This document shows positions 6,093 to 13,205 of a stretch of DNA of 49,400 nt, in pieces. This DNA comes from a virus: the IMG/VR virus record IMGVR_UViG_3300027869_000010, positions 1 to 49,400 of that record; one strand, 5' to 3'. How positions within the stretch are numbered: position 1 is the first letter of the stretch; every line of letters starts with the position of its first letter. A program made the position numbers and the translations under genes. The notes under the pieces are model-generated. The model made no database searches. It worked only from the letters and a program-made list of their open reading frames with translations, and was not told the DNA's origin.

Positions 6093-6322
6093 TGCCGTGC
6101 CTCCAGGTGCTGGATCAGCACGTCCGCGCGGGTCACGGCTTGGTCGGCTACGGCGTCTCGCTGGTTCTCGCCAAGGCCGATGTCAGACGAGATTATCAAG
6201 GCCGCCGCGATTTGCCCGGCGAAGTGCCAGCGCCACCACTCGCGGTGACTCTCGGTCAAGCCGTCCCCCATCGCAGCGTAGGTAGCGCTCACGAACGGCA
6301 GGTAGGGCGGCGGCACGCTCAT
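6089..6322 (-). CDS. Small hypothetical protein (77 aa)
   Basis: ATG at 6322, four-base overlaps on both sides. Contains REWWRWHFAGQIAAALIISSD, an amphipathic stretch that may contact a membrane or partner, followed by a charged helix ending in ADVLIQHLEARQ. No family recognised. Confidence 0.68.
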   Translation of the reverse strand: MSVPPPYLPFVSATYAAMGDGLTESHREWWRWHFAGQIAAALIISSDIGLGENQRDAVADQAVTRADVLIQHLEARQ

Positions 6323-6900
6323 CGCAACGCCTCCCGCAGCGAGTCGAGATCCGTGATCCAGGCATTCGCCACGCCCCAGAAGATGGGCCTGCCGAAGAGC
6401 ATCTGCACGCGAACGATGACAGGCGCGCTGACTGGCTGCGTCTGCCGCAGCTCCGCGTAGAAGACGCCGCTGCCGGGAGCGCCGGCCCGCTGGAATTGGT
6501 CCGCGACGACGAACCCGGCCGCGCTGAGCATCTCGTTGACGAGATCGAGCTCTTCTTTGTCGGCCGGCGCGCTTGCCGGGACGGCCCCGTCATCGACTTC
6601 CTGCGCATCCGCAGCAGCGATCTCCCGCTCGACGGAATCGCCAGTGGAGTCGGCGTAGATGGATTCTGGCCAAGCGACCGGCCAGCGCTCGACCAGGGGC
6701 CGCACCAGCCCGTCCGGGTTGCTGAGGTCCCGCGCCTCATGGAAGTCCGCGCCCACGACCTGCGAGGGGACGGCGAGGGCCACAGCCGCATGGTTGGCGA
6801 AGCGGGTACAAGGCTTGCCGGTGGCTGGGCCGATGGCGCCGCAGAGCTGCGATGGTTCGACCTTGAGGCCGGGAGCGAGCTGGATGCCGTCGCGCTTCAT
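6319..6900 (-). CDS. Hypothetical protein (193 aa)
   Basis: ATG at 6900 overlaps the upstream stop. The N-terminal 45 residues include a LCGAIGPATGKPCTRFANH segment (a Cys pair and a His). The C-terminal half is a mixed alpha/beta domain (VVADQFQRA, VSAPVIVRVQMLFGRPIFWGVANAW). The largest product of this small-gene cluster; no family recognised. Confidence 0.75.
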   Translation of the reverse strand: MKRDGIQLAPGLKVEPSQLCGAIGPATGKPCTRFANHAAVALAVPSQVVGADFHEARDLSNPDGLVRPLVERWPVAWPESIYADSTGDSVEREIAAADAQEVDDGAVPASAPADKEELDLVNEMLSAAGFVVADQFQRAGAPGSGVFYAELRQTQPVSAPVIVRVQMLFGRPIFWGVANAWITDLDSLREALR

Positions 6901-7178
6901 GCCGCACCGCCCTTCCGCGCATCCCGCAGCGCCATCGGCCAGTCCGCGAAGCTCGGGGCGGAGACAGGCGCCCTACCGGGAAGCGCCGCCCTCCGCAGCT
7001 CGGCGTTGATCTCGCTGATGCGGAGGAGCGCCTCGGACACCTCGCAACGGACCGTGAGCTCGAAGCGGGGCTTCGCCGGGAACAGCCGGCGCCAGGTGCC
7101 GATGAGGCGGGAGAGCCATAAGCACCCAGAGTTAGGCTCCGGGATGACATATTGCTCGAAACGCTCTTGTACTGTCAT
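6897..7178 (-). CDS. Small protein whose N-terminus looks like an HNH endonuclease remnant (93 aa)
   Basis: ATG at 7178 overlaps the upstream stop (ATGA). The first 22 residues (ERFEQYVIPEPNSGCLWL) match the start of phage HNH endonucleases, where the block is followed by a Trp-Thr-Gly and then the HNH core. Here the core is absent and the chain continues with an unrelated helical sequence (LLRISEINAELRRAAL). This looks like a deletion that fused the start of an HNH gene to another small gene. Whether it has a function is unknown. Confidence 0.7.
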   Translation of the reverse strand: MTVQERFEQYVIPEPNSGCLWLSRLIGTWRRLFPAKPRFELTVRCEVSEALLRISEINAELRRAALPGRAPVSAPSFADWPMALRDARKGGAA

Positions 7179-7552
7179 CGCGCACCCGTAGGGTTGCAGT
7201 CCGGACAGGCGATGGTCTGCGTCGCCCAGGGCTCGCGAAGCGGCTGACCTGCGGCATTGCGCTGCTGGATCTCGATCTCTCCGGTGTCCTCGCAAGTGAG
7301 GCACGAGAAGGGTTCGTCGTCCTCATGGGTTTCGGTCTGGAAGCCGGTCGCGAAGTTGGCCTCGCGGTCCGCCTGCTCTTGCTCCTTGAGGATCTCCGCG
7401 CTCTGACGCAGGACGGGCATTCCTAGCGGCAGGCCGAGAGTTCGCGCGGCTGCCGCTGCAAGATTGACTGGCTGCTGCTCCATCGCCCTGTACGTGGCAT
7501 CCAGCGCGATGGCGAGAGAGGCGCGCTGAAGCTCGGCGGTGGCGGGGGTCAT
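7175..7552 (-). CDS. Zinc-binding small protein with DnaJ-like cysteine motifs (125 aa)
   Basis: ATG at 7552, four-base overlaps on both sides. A helical N-terminal half (about residues 1-70) is followed by CLTCEDTGEI and, about 30 residues on, CPDCNPTG. Each is a CX2CX2(T)G unit like those of the DnaJ cysteine-rich domain, so one zinc ion is likely held by the four cysteines. It is probably a nucleic-acid or protein-binding accessory factor; its role is not known. Confidence 0.75.
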   Translation of the reverse strand: MTPATAELQRASLAIALDATYRAMEQQPVNLAAAAARTLGLPLGMPVLRQSAEILKEQEQADREANFATGFQTETHEDDEPFSCLTCEDTGEIEIQQRNAAGQPLREPWATQTIACPDCNPTGAR

Positions 7553-7743
7553 GATGCCACCTTCGCAGAGATACGATCCCTATCGCCGCGCAGAAAGCCT
7601 TTCCACCAGGCGCGACCGTTCTTGGTGCGACCGTCGAACGGGCAGTGAACTGCTTTTGGCGCCTTCATGCCGGCGACATAACCCTCTCGCTCGCTCCATT
7701 CCTCTGGTCCGACTTCACTCGTGTTATCCTGGTTCTCGCTCAT
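7549..7743 (-). CDS. Ribosome modulation factor-like small protein (64 aa)
   Basis: ATG at 7743, with GGAGG about 10 bases upstream. The middle reads YVAGMKAP, then HCPF, then GRAWWKGFLRG. This matches the layout of RMF-type proteins (GxxA...CPY...R..WxxGWxxG), which in bacteria dimerise and silence ribosomes in stationary phase. In a phage it might alter host translation, but RMF-like folds in phages have no proven role. Identification rests on motif spacing. Confidence 0.68.
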   Translation of the reverse strand: MSENQDNTSEVGPEEWSEREGYVAGMKAPKAVHCPFDGRTKNGRAWWKGFLRGDRDRISAKVAS

Positions 7744-7747
7744 GGAG

Positions 7748-7930
7748 TTAGCCCTCCTTGGGCAGCGAGCTCGGCGGCGTCGGTGCAGCCGGGCTCTTTT
7801 GTTTGCGGGGACGGCCACCTTTGCGACCGTTGGCGCGAGCTGCCGCAGCCTTCGCCGGCGTGCTCACCTTCCCGGCTGCTGCTGCCATCACTCGCGCTGC
7901 TTCACTGAGATTCATCCTCGGCGCGGTCAT
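7748..7930 (-). CDS. Small basic protein with GGRPRK motif (60 aa)
   Basis: ATG at 7930 overlaps the upstream stop. A helical N-terminus (SEAARVMAAAAGKV) leads into KAAAARANGRKGGRPRKQK, an AT-hook-like motif widespread in phage and prophage small proteins and expected to bind the DNA minor groove. The tail is Pro/Ser-rich. Role in the phage cycle unknown. Confidence 0.75.
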   Translation of the reverse strand: MTAPRMNLSEAARVMAAAAGKVSTPAKAAAARANGRKGGRPRKQKSPAAPTPPSSLPKEG

Positions 7931-8181
7931 GGGCGCTTCACCTCAGTGACCGTGACCTCAACTGCGCCGCGTGTGGTCCCGGCGACAAGCTCTCTTTCGG
8001 TAACTTCGAGAGGACCGATCGCCGTCAAGTCGTGGCGTCTACAAAGCGCGACCCACTTCTTGCCCGTCCAGCGGCGCACGATGGCCTTGTTTGGGCATGC
8101 GCGACGGAGACCCAACATGCTGATCTGGCAACCGCCGCTCCCTGTGGGCTTTCCTTGGTTGGCGTTCATTGGAGTCATCAT
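7927..8181 (-). CDS. Small hypothetical protein with Cys/His pairs (84 aa)
   Basis: ATG at 8181 is taken over the TTG at 8205; no strong ribosome site is seen for either. The product has GCQIS, RACPNKAI, then LCRRHDL, giving scattered Cys and a CX2H that might bind zinc. The C-terminal third is beta-rich (AVEVTVTEV). No family recognised. Confidence 0.65.
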   Translation of the reverse strand: MMTPMNANQGKPTGSGGCQISMLGLRRACPNKAIVRRWTGKKWVALCRRHDLTAIGPLEVTERELVAGTTRGAVEVTVTEVKRP

Positions 8182-8225
8182 AAACCCATCCGCTGTGGAA
8201 TGCAAGAGGAAAAGTCTCTAGCGGC

Positions 8226-8963
8226 TCAACGACTTACGAATTCAGGCCTTAGCCGCCGGTCCTCGGCCGTGGCTTCCACCTGGTCAGCCAGCCGATGCAA
8301 CTCAGCCAGCGTGGCCGCTGCCTCGATTGCCGGCAGGAAGGCGGGGACGTGGCGTAGCTCGGCCGCCGCCCGGACATCTCCGCGGAGTTCCTCGAGCGCC
8401 CGGGGCCGCGCCGGGGTCCTCGCTTCCAGGGCGGCGTTCTCCCGGGCTACGCCGGTGAGGCGCCGCTTCTTCCCATGAGAGCCGTTGCCGTTCGCCCCCC
8501 TTGTAAGGGGGGCTACAGGGGGTTCTTGGGTGTTGGGTGTTGGGTGTTGGGAGTGCGGCCGTTTTCCGGTCACTGACCGGTCAGCGTGATTACTTTGACC
8601 GGTCACTGACCGGTCAGCGTCTGCCGTTCGGCGCCGTTCGGCGCCGCGGGAACGCCTCTCTGTCTCGCGGGTCAAGCGCTTCCGCACGTAGTCTGGGCAG
8701 TGGTCCCAGAAGTCATGGATCTCTAAGGTGCCGTCTGGAAGGCGGTCGACGAATTGACCGATGAGGAGCGCGGCCAACTTGCCGTCCTCGCCGCGCCATC
8801 GGGCCGTCGCTTCAAGGCTTTCCTCGGAAGGGAAGTGCGGATCCCCGGACTCATTCCCGGCCGCCCATATGAACTCGAGATAGCCGAGCGCCGCCGCCTC
8901 GTCTCCGAGCTTGCGGCAGAGGAGGAGGAACTTCCTATGTTGGAAGAGCGTCGGGCGTGCCAC
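8226..8963 (-). CDS. Phage replication protein (O-like, origin-binding)
   Basis: 245 aa from GTG at 8963, chosen because AAAGGTGG precedes it and the product then begins MARPTLFQHRKF, a common start of these proteins. The N-terminal 100 residues form the winged-helix replisome-organiser type domain (LGYLEFIWAAG, PSEESLEATARWRGEDGKLAALL, EIHDFWDHCPDYVRKR). A low-complexity linker follows, then a helical C-terminal part that may contact a helicase or loader. The linker DNA holds the iteron-like repeats, as in lambda O, where the origin lies within the initiator gene. No phage helicase or polymerase is recognised, so host machinery is presumably recruited. Confidence 0.8.
   Translation of the reverse strand: MARPTLFQHRKFLLLCRKLGDEAAALGYLEFIWAAGNESGDPHFPSEESLEATARWRGEDGKLAALLIGQFVDRLPDGTLEIHDFWDHCPDYVRKRLTRETERRSRGAERRRTADADRSVTGQSNHADRSVTGKRPHSQHPTPNTQEPPVAPLTRGANGNGSHGKKRRLTGVARENAALEARTPARPRALEELRGDVRAAAELRHVPAFLPAIEAAATLAELHRLADQVEATAEDRRLRPEFVSR
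8495..8645. repeat. Candidate replication origin: iterons and palindromes inside the replication gene
   Basis: Several repeats cluster here. A perfect 18-bp palindrome (six C, TT, GT, AA, six G) spans 8495-8512. Four tandem 7-mers (TTGGGTG three times, then TTGGGAG) span 8526-8553. Two identical 22-bp repeats lie at 8566-8587 and 8599-8620, 33 bp apart (three helical turns), each holding the palindromic half-sites ACCGGT. Two tandem GTTCGGCGCC copies lie at 8626-8645. Repeats in the linker region of an initiator gene are the hallmark of lambdoid-type origins. Confidence 0.65.
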
Positions 8964-9011
8964 GCACCCACCTTTCCCGCGGCCCATGAAAGCCTCGCCC
9001 CAACGGCGCCG

Positions 9012-9084
9012 GGAGCCTTGCCAGGATCGGCAACCGTCAGGGCGAGGGCGAACAGCCTGAAAATCCGGGGGTCGGCAAGGCTCC
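9012..9084. repeat. 11-bp inverted repeat in the leader of the replication gene
   Basis: GGAGCCTTGCC at 9012-9022 and GGCAAGGCTCC at 9074-9084 are perfect inverted copies 51 bases apart. They lie between the HNH stop (9111) and the replication gene start (8963). On the minus-strand transcript they would form a long-range hairpin just upstream of the ribosome site. Confidence 0.55.
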
Positions 9085-9110
9085 TCCGGGGTCGTGGTTC
9101 TGGGATGATT

Positions 9111-9602
9111 CTACGGCCGGCGAGGGCGCCAAATCAAGCGCTTTTCCGCCCGATTTCCACCCTTTTTCAGCACCCCGTCAATCGCCGCCAGGGCCTCCGC
9201 GATCGAGGGGAAGGTGCCGAGATGCAGCCTGCGGCCGCCAAGGCTCACCCGCGCCTGATAGCCCTTCCCGTTCGGCTGTACGCCAGGCGGTAGGCCACGC
9301 TCGCTGGCCCTCCCGCGCCGCTTCCGAGCCATATCCTCCTGATTCTCGGCGTGGGTGGCGGCCCAAAGGTGCGCCTCTTCGACACAGAGGGGATTGTCGC
9401 CGCCCGGGCAGGAGTGGGCGAGTTCCGGGCGCTTCTTCGTCAGGCGCCGGCCGTAGAACCGCCAGGCGATGCGATGGACCGGCTGCATCCGGCCTTCGTG
9501 GCGCGCATAGCCGTACCCCCCCCCACTCACGCCGCCAGTCCATAGGAGGCAGCCCGTCTTCGGATCGCGCCGGCAGCGAGCGAAGAAGGCGGCGCGCGTC
9601 AC
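9111..9602 (-). CDS. HNH endonuclease with C-terminal AP2-like DNA-binding domain
   Basis: 163 aa from GTG at 9602, which overlaps the upstream stop (GTGA). N-terminal HNH core: TGCLLWTGG, VHRIAWRFYG (H43), LAHSCPGGDNPLC (H63, N70, C73), then EEAHLWAATHAENQ (H78, N87). Residues about 108-145 (GVQPNGKGYQARVSLGGRRLHLGTF and a helix) form an AP2/integrase-N-like DNA-binding domain. This pairing is typical of free-standing homing endonucleases in phages. It sits directly upstream of the replication gene and is coupled to the 73-aa gene. Confidence 0.93.
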   Translation of the reverse strand: MTRAAFFARCRRDPKTGCLLWTGGVSGGGYGYARHEGRMQPVHRIAWRFYGRRLTKKRPELAHSCPGGDNPLCVEEAHLWAATHAENQEDMARKRRGRASERGLPPGVQPNGKGYQARVSLGGRRLHLGTFPSIAEALAAIDGVLKKGGNRAEKRLIWRPRRP

Positions 9603-9820
9603 GGGAGCGGCCCGGGCATCGCCGCGAGCTTCCTCCTGGTGATCTCGCGCCAGCCGGTTCTCCAGGCACGAGCACAGCGAGGGTTGAAGATCAGATCGAA
9701 GTCCGAGTCGTCGCGGGTATAGGGGCACTCTTCGAGGGGTACTTGGCGGCACGCGGCGCTCTGGCCTTCCTCCCGCGCGGACTCGGCGCTGACGTCGCGG
9801 CACTCCCATTCCCGACTCAC
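9599..9820 (-). CDS. Second RMF-like small protein (73 aa)
   Basis: GTG at 9820 overlaps the upstream stop (GTGA); no internal ATG precedes the conserved part. The sequence holds ACRQ, ECPYTRD, then RAWRTGWREITRRKL, the ribosome-modulation-factor-like order (Cys-Pro-Tyr followed by Trp-x-x-Gly-Trp). Like the 64-aa protein at 7549-7743, it could act on ribosomes or simply share the fold. Similar short proteins occur in many phages without known function. Confidence 0.65.
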   Translation of the reverse strand: MSREWECRDVSAESAREEGQSAACRQVPLEECPYTRDDSDFDLIFNPRCARAWRTGWREITRRKLAAMPGPLP

Positions 9821-10080
9821 GCCGTTTCTTCCTCCGCTCCCCGCCGGCGCCTCAGTTCCCGGCTCACCGCCTCCCGGATCTCCTCCTCCGTCGACGCCGC
9901 CAGAGCCACCGCCAGCGCTCGTTCGGCGGCCTCCCTGGCGCTCTCCCTCGCCATCGGCGGCTTGCGCCCGTGCCCGAGCCAGAGGCAGGGCGGCAAGGGG
10001 TTCCCGAACGGTCCCTTGCGCGGCGTGGCGGGCTCTCCGGCGGGACCTCCGCAGGTGGGGCAGCGGGACTCGGCTACCAT
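9817..10080 (-). CDS. Small protein with CPTCGG motif (87 aa)
   Basis: ATG at 10080 (MVAESRCPTCGG) overlaps the upstream stop by 7 bases. One CX2C pair near the N-terminus is followed by a Pro-rich linker with another Cys and a long helix (SAREAAERALAVALAASTEEEIREAVSREL by composition). No family recognised; the single Cys pair makes zinc binding possible through dimerisation. Confidence 0.68.
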   Translation of the reverse strand: MVAESRCPTCGGPAGEPATPRKGPFGNPLPPCLWLGHGRKPPMARESAREAAERALAVALAASTEEEIREAVSRELRRRRGAEEETA

Positions 10081-10325
10081 ACAGTAGCCGCCTTGGCGAC
10101 CGAATATTTGGCCCAAGCCAGTCGAACGCGGACCGTGCGCAGGCACTTCGCACAGTCAGCTCCCCCGCCGCTGGAGCGTGCCCACTCGTGGACCGAGCCG
10201 CAGAGCGCAGAAGAGGCGCCTCTCCAAACCTGCGCGTCATCGATGCCGACGAGATGCACCTTCCTTCCGCCATGCACCCGCATCGGCACCAGGAGGAGCT
10301 CGGCGTAGAGGGTCGCGGGATTCAT
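10074..10325 (-). CDS. Small zinc-ribbon-like protein (83 aa)
   Basis: ATG at 10325 overlaps the upstream stop (ATGA). KVHLVGID leads to SALCGS and then DCAKCLRTVR, the pattern of small phage and actinobacterial proteins with VHL...CG...CxxCL. A single zinc is likely. Role unknown. Confidence 0.72.
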   Translation of the reverse strand: MNPATLYAELLLVPMRVHGGRKVHLVGIDDAQVWRGASSALCGSVHEWARSSGGGADCAKCLRTVRVRLAWAKYSVAKAATVW

Positions 10326-10549
10326 CGTGCGGGAATCAGCCCTGCGGCGCCGAGTTTCTTCACAGCCGCCTTGCAACGCTTGCAGGGCCTCGTCGCCCAC
10401 GCAAAGAGCCGCACCGAGCAGGTGACCCAAAGGCCACAAAGCGTCTTTTCCTTCGTGTCCGATGCGGTCCATGGCGGCTCGGCGACCGCGTGTTCCTTGT
10501 CGTAGGTGCCGTCGCTCGCGCGGAGGACGAAGCCAAGTAAGAGCTTCAC
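10322..10549 (-). CDS. Small cysteine-rich protein (75 aa)
   Basis: GTG at 10549 overlaps the upstream stop (GTGA). A beta-rich N-terminal half is followed by TLCGLWVTCS and then RPCKRCKAAV, two Cys pairs that fit a small zinc ribbon. Its layout mirrors the next gene (10074-10325), so the two may be diverged duplicates. No function known. Confidence 0.68.
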   Translation of the reverse strand: MKLLLGFVLRASDGTYDKEHAVAEPPWTASDTKEKTLCGLWVTCSVRLFAWATRPCKRCKAAVKKLGAAGLIPAR

Positions 10550-10773
10550 GGCGGCGGCTCCGCGGGATAGAAGCCCATCTTGCGCAGGCTCGAGACTGGC
10601 ACCGTGCGGCGCGGGAGCATGCGCGGCCGAATCGATCCCTGTTGGACTTCGACGCGCGCGACCCTCGCTGGCATGATGAAGTAGACGATGATTCCTCGCC
10701 GCCATCCTCTCCCCCAAGGGACGAAGACTTCCTCGCCCTGGGTGAACCCGCCGCAGCGATGAGCGCCACTCAC
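10546..10773 (-). CDS. Small SH3/KOW-like protein (75 aa)
   Basis: GTG at 10773 overlaps the stop of the ATPase gene (GTGA). FTQGEEVFVPWGRGWRRGIIVYFI and RVEVQQGS look like the strands of a small SH3 or Tudor-like barrel, ending in a basic SSLRKMGF. No family assigned. Possibly an accessory to the recombination ATPase it is coupled to. Confidence 0.65.
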   Translation of the reverse strand: MSGAHRCGGFTQGEEVFVPWGRGWRRGIIVYFIMPARVARVEVQQGSIRPRMLPRRTVPVSSLRKMGFYPAEPPP

Positions 10774-11870
10774 GGCAGCAAGCTCCCCTGGCTCCCAGGC
10801 GGCGGCTCCTGTGGCGACACGCCGCGCGGTACGCCAGCAGCCTGCTCGTTCTGCGCGGCCGCCATCCGCTGCGCCTCCGCCTGATCGTCGCTCTCCTGGC
10901 GCGCGCGTTGAAGGAGGGCCAGGCCGTGCTCGAGTTTCTCGCGGGAGAGGCTCTGGACCTCCCTCCAGGTGCGGACGGAGAAGGCCGCGACGATGGCCGC
11001 TTTCTTCGCCTCTTGATTCGGCAACTGCGCGAGGAGGCCGCCGATGCTCGTAATGGCGGCTGAGGTCGTGTCGCCACTCGCTGCTGGCGAGAGTTCGGGC
11101 TTTGAGTCGCCAACCGCCCATTTCGCCAGCCGCTCGCCTATGTCCTCGGAGAGCTGCACGCCCGGCTTGAACCAATCCCGGAACTGGACGGGCAACTTCG
11201 TATAGAGCTTCTCCGCGTTGGTCTCTGGAAGGAAGTTGGGGACGCCGTCGCTGTGCGGTGGCAGCAAGAAGGTCGCCGTCATGTCGTACTGAAGCGGCGA
11301 GGTTGTCTCGGGCTGCCAGCCGAGATCAAGGGGCGCCCTCCCGGTCTGCGGCTTGACTTTCTCCTGCGCGCGGTAGCAAAAGATGCAGTTGAGGCCAAGC
11401 TGCACGATCCGCCGGTTGAGCTTCTTCCGCTGGCCCTTCGGGACGGCGAGCGATAGCATGAAATTCTTCTTCCGGCACTCTTCGTCGTCCTTGCACTTGC
11501 GCTCAAGATAGCGCTCGCTCTGATCCATCACGCCGCCGTCGCCGGAATGCTCATGAGTCATGCTGTCGATGATGAGGACGCCCGTGCCTTTCTCTACCGC
11601 GTGCTCGATCGCGGCCAAATAATCGAGCGGCCCGTGCGGAGGCTTGAAGTCGATATGTCGGAACTGAAAGAGGTCCGCGTAGTGCAGCATGCGCCGGGCC
11701 TCAGTGTCGATGCCGAAGATCGAGCCCCCGACGACCCGCTGAATTCCGGTGGCGAGGCGCAAGGCGGAGTAGGTCTTGCCAGCGCCGGAGGGTGCAACTA
11801 GCCCGATCAGCAGCGGCACCCGCTCCCGGACTGCGGGGCTGTCGGTGAAGGTGCGGACGGGGGCGGTCAT
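10770..11870 (-). CDS. RecA-like ATPase (Sak4/AAA_24 type)
   Basis: 366 aa. Walker A is APSGAGKT at residues 26-33 and Walker B is GVLIIDS at 97-103. A conserved GIDTE strand lies between them. The family (AAA_24 or Sak4-like) includes phage single-strand annealing or recombination ATPases that work with a partner nuclease and a single-strand binding protein. The C-terminal 120 residues are helical then Ala/Gln/Pro-rich and probably flexible. Next to the PD-(D/E)XK nuclease at 12318-13205 it forms a plausible phage recombination pair. Confidence 0.85.
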   Translation of the reverse strand: MTAPVRTFTDSPAVRERVPLLIGLVAPSGAGKTYSALRLATGIQRVVGGSIFGIDTEARRMLHYADLFQFRHIDFKPPHGPLDYLAAIEHAVEKGTGVLIIDSMTHEHSGDGGVMDQSERYLERKCKDDEECRKKNFMLSLAVPKGQRKKLNRRIVQLGLNCIFCYRAQEKVKPQTGRAPLDLGWQPETTSPLQYDMTATFLLPPHSDGVPNFLPETNAEKLYTKLPVQFRDWFKPGVQLSEDIGERLAKWAVGDSKPELSPAASGDTTSAAITSIGGLLAQLPNQEAKKAAIVAAFSVRTWREVQSLSREKLEHGLALLQRARQESDDQAEAQRMAAAQNEQAAGVPRGVSPQEPPPGSQGSLLP

Positions 11871-12316
11871 AGATCCGCTCCCTCGCTCAGAATGCCAAAG
11901 ACATCATCGGCCGTTGGGAGCGCGGCCTGCCGCTGCGCGATCTTCTCTCGTAAGCCGCGGAACCACCAGGCCAAAAGCCGCGCAGTCCAGACGCTGTCGC
12001 GAGACAGCGCGTGCGTGTCCCAGGTCCCGCAAGCAGCTTCCATGCGGATGAACGCCTGGTCGCCCTTCTTGTCGTCGAGCCGCACGACGATGCAGTAGCG
12101 CTCGGCATCCGCAGCCGGCACTCCGAAGCGCCCGAGATGACCAGCGATCCCCGAGGCGCCGCACGGCACCAGAAGGAGGGCGTAGTGCGAGGCGTCGCCG
12201 GGTTCCAGCTTCACGACGACGGGTTCCGAATCGTGCAGCATGTCGAGCAGGGGCTCAGTCTCGGTGTTGATCGGCTCCCATTTCATCGGCGTGCCGTTGT
12301 AATTCAAGTCTTCCAT
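11867..12316 (-). CDS. Hypothetical protein of the recombination operon (149 aa)
   Basis: ATG at 12316 with GAGGAGGAG just upstream, inside the end of the nuclease gene. Begins MEDLNYNGTPMKWEPI. A mixed beta/alpha domain (PVVVKLEPGDASHYALLLVPCGASG, AERYCIVVRLDDK) is followed by a Trp-rich helix (ARLLAWWFRGLREKI). No family recognised. Placement between exonuclease and ATPase suggests a recombination accessory, for example a single-strand binding protein, but nothing in the sequence proves it. Confidence 0.72.
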   Translation of the reverse strand: MEDLNYNGTPMKWEPINTETEPLLDMLHDSEPVVVKLEPGDASHYALLLVPCGASGIAGHLGRFGVPAADAERYCIVVRLDDKKGDQAFIRMEAACGTWDTHALSRDSVWTARLLAWWFRGLREKIAQRQAALPTADDVFGILSEGADL

Positions 12317-12317
12317 G

Positions 12318-13205
12318 TCACTCCTCCTCAAGCCAGCCGGGATCACCGGCCTCAGCTACCGCAGTTGATAGATCCTCGGTGAGCGCCCAAGTGGGTGCCT
12401 CGACTTCGGCAACCCCGTACCCAGGCCACTTCCCGCTTGCCATGCACTCGCCCCACTGCTTCACCGCTCGCGCCCACTTCGATTGCCCGAGTGACCGCAT
12501 GCTGCCGGCGGGGCGCACTCGGCAGACCGCGTAAGGTGGGAACGGTTCGCAAAGAAGGAATTCCATGCGGACCCTGCCGGCGAGTTCTGGGATCAGGTGT
12601 TCGACCGCGGAGACGTAGGCTGCGTGCTGCACATCCAAGCCGAAGGCGATCATGGCGCGGCCAAAGGTCGCGGGGTTCGCGCTCCGGACGATCTTGAGGT
12701 CTGCGATGACGCCGGGCTGCATCTTCGAGCGGAGATCGATCCGCGCCCGGCAGTTGACGCCGCCCTCTTCCCAGGCCGCTACCTGCTCAGTGTAGTGACC
12801 GGTCTCGCCAAGGACGAAGCCGAGATCGAGCAAAGAGCCGCGCAGCGCGATCGCCGCCTCGGTAGCGCGCTCGAACACGGGCAGGAGAACCGGCTGCCGC
12901 CCTTCGTCTTCGGCCGCGTCCCGCTCTTCGCGGGCTGACTTCGTGCGCCAGTCGAGAGCGTCGACGACATGGATCTCTTGGCCGGCGCCGAGCAGGAGCT
13001 TATGGAGAAGAGTCCCGCGCCGCTGCTCCTCGCTCGGCTCTTCGGGCGCGATGCCACCGAGCAGCGGATGCGCCGCCCACGCATGCCGCGGGCTCTTGCT
13101 CAGCATCAGGTGGGCGAGCGAGGCAGAGAGGCGGGGTCCGGATGCGTCGGCCAGGTATTCGGCGTGCGGGATGGCGTCGTAAAAGCCGGGCTCAGAAAGA
13201 GGCAT
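12318..13205 (-). CDS. PD-(D/E)XK exonuclease (RecB/Cas4-like)
   Basis: 295 aa. Layout of the PDDEXK_7-like phage exonucleases: ISxS-type start (PRLSASLAHLMLSKSPRHAW), GTLLHKLLLG with a conserved His near 68, E140, then RARID at 153-157 and GVIADLKI at 165-172, where D157/D169 and K171 would be the metal and catalytic residues. It would resect DNA ends for single-strand annealing with the adjacent ATPase. Overlaps the upstream gene by 14 bases. Confidence 0.87.
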   Translation of the reverse strand: MPLSEPGFYDAIPHAEYLADASGPRLSASLAHLMLSKSPRHAWAAHPLLGGIAPEEPSEEQRRGTLLHKLLLGAGQEIHVVDALDWRTKSAREERDAAEDEGRQPVLLPVFERATEAAIALRGSLLDLGFVLGETGHYTEQVAAWEEGGVNCRARIDLRSKMQPGVIADLKIVRSANPATFGRAMIAFGLDVQHAAYVSAVEHLIPELAGRVRMEFLLCEPFPPYAVCRVRPAGSMRSLGQSKWARAVKQWGECMASGKWPGYGVAEVEAPTWALTEDLSTAVAEAGDPGWLEEE

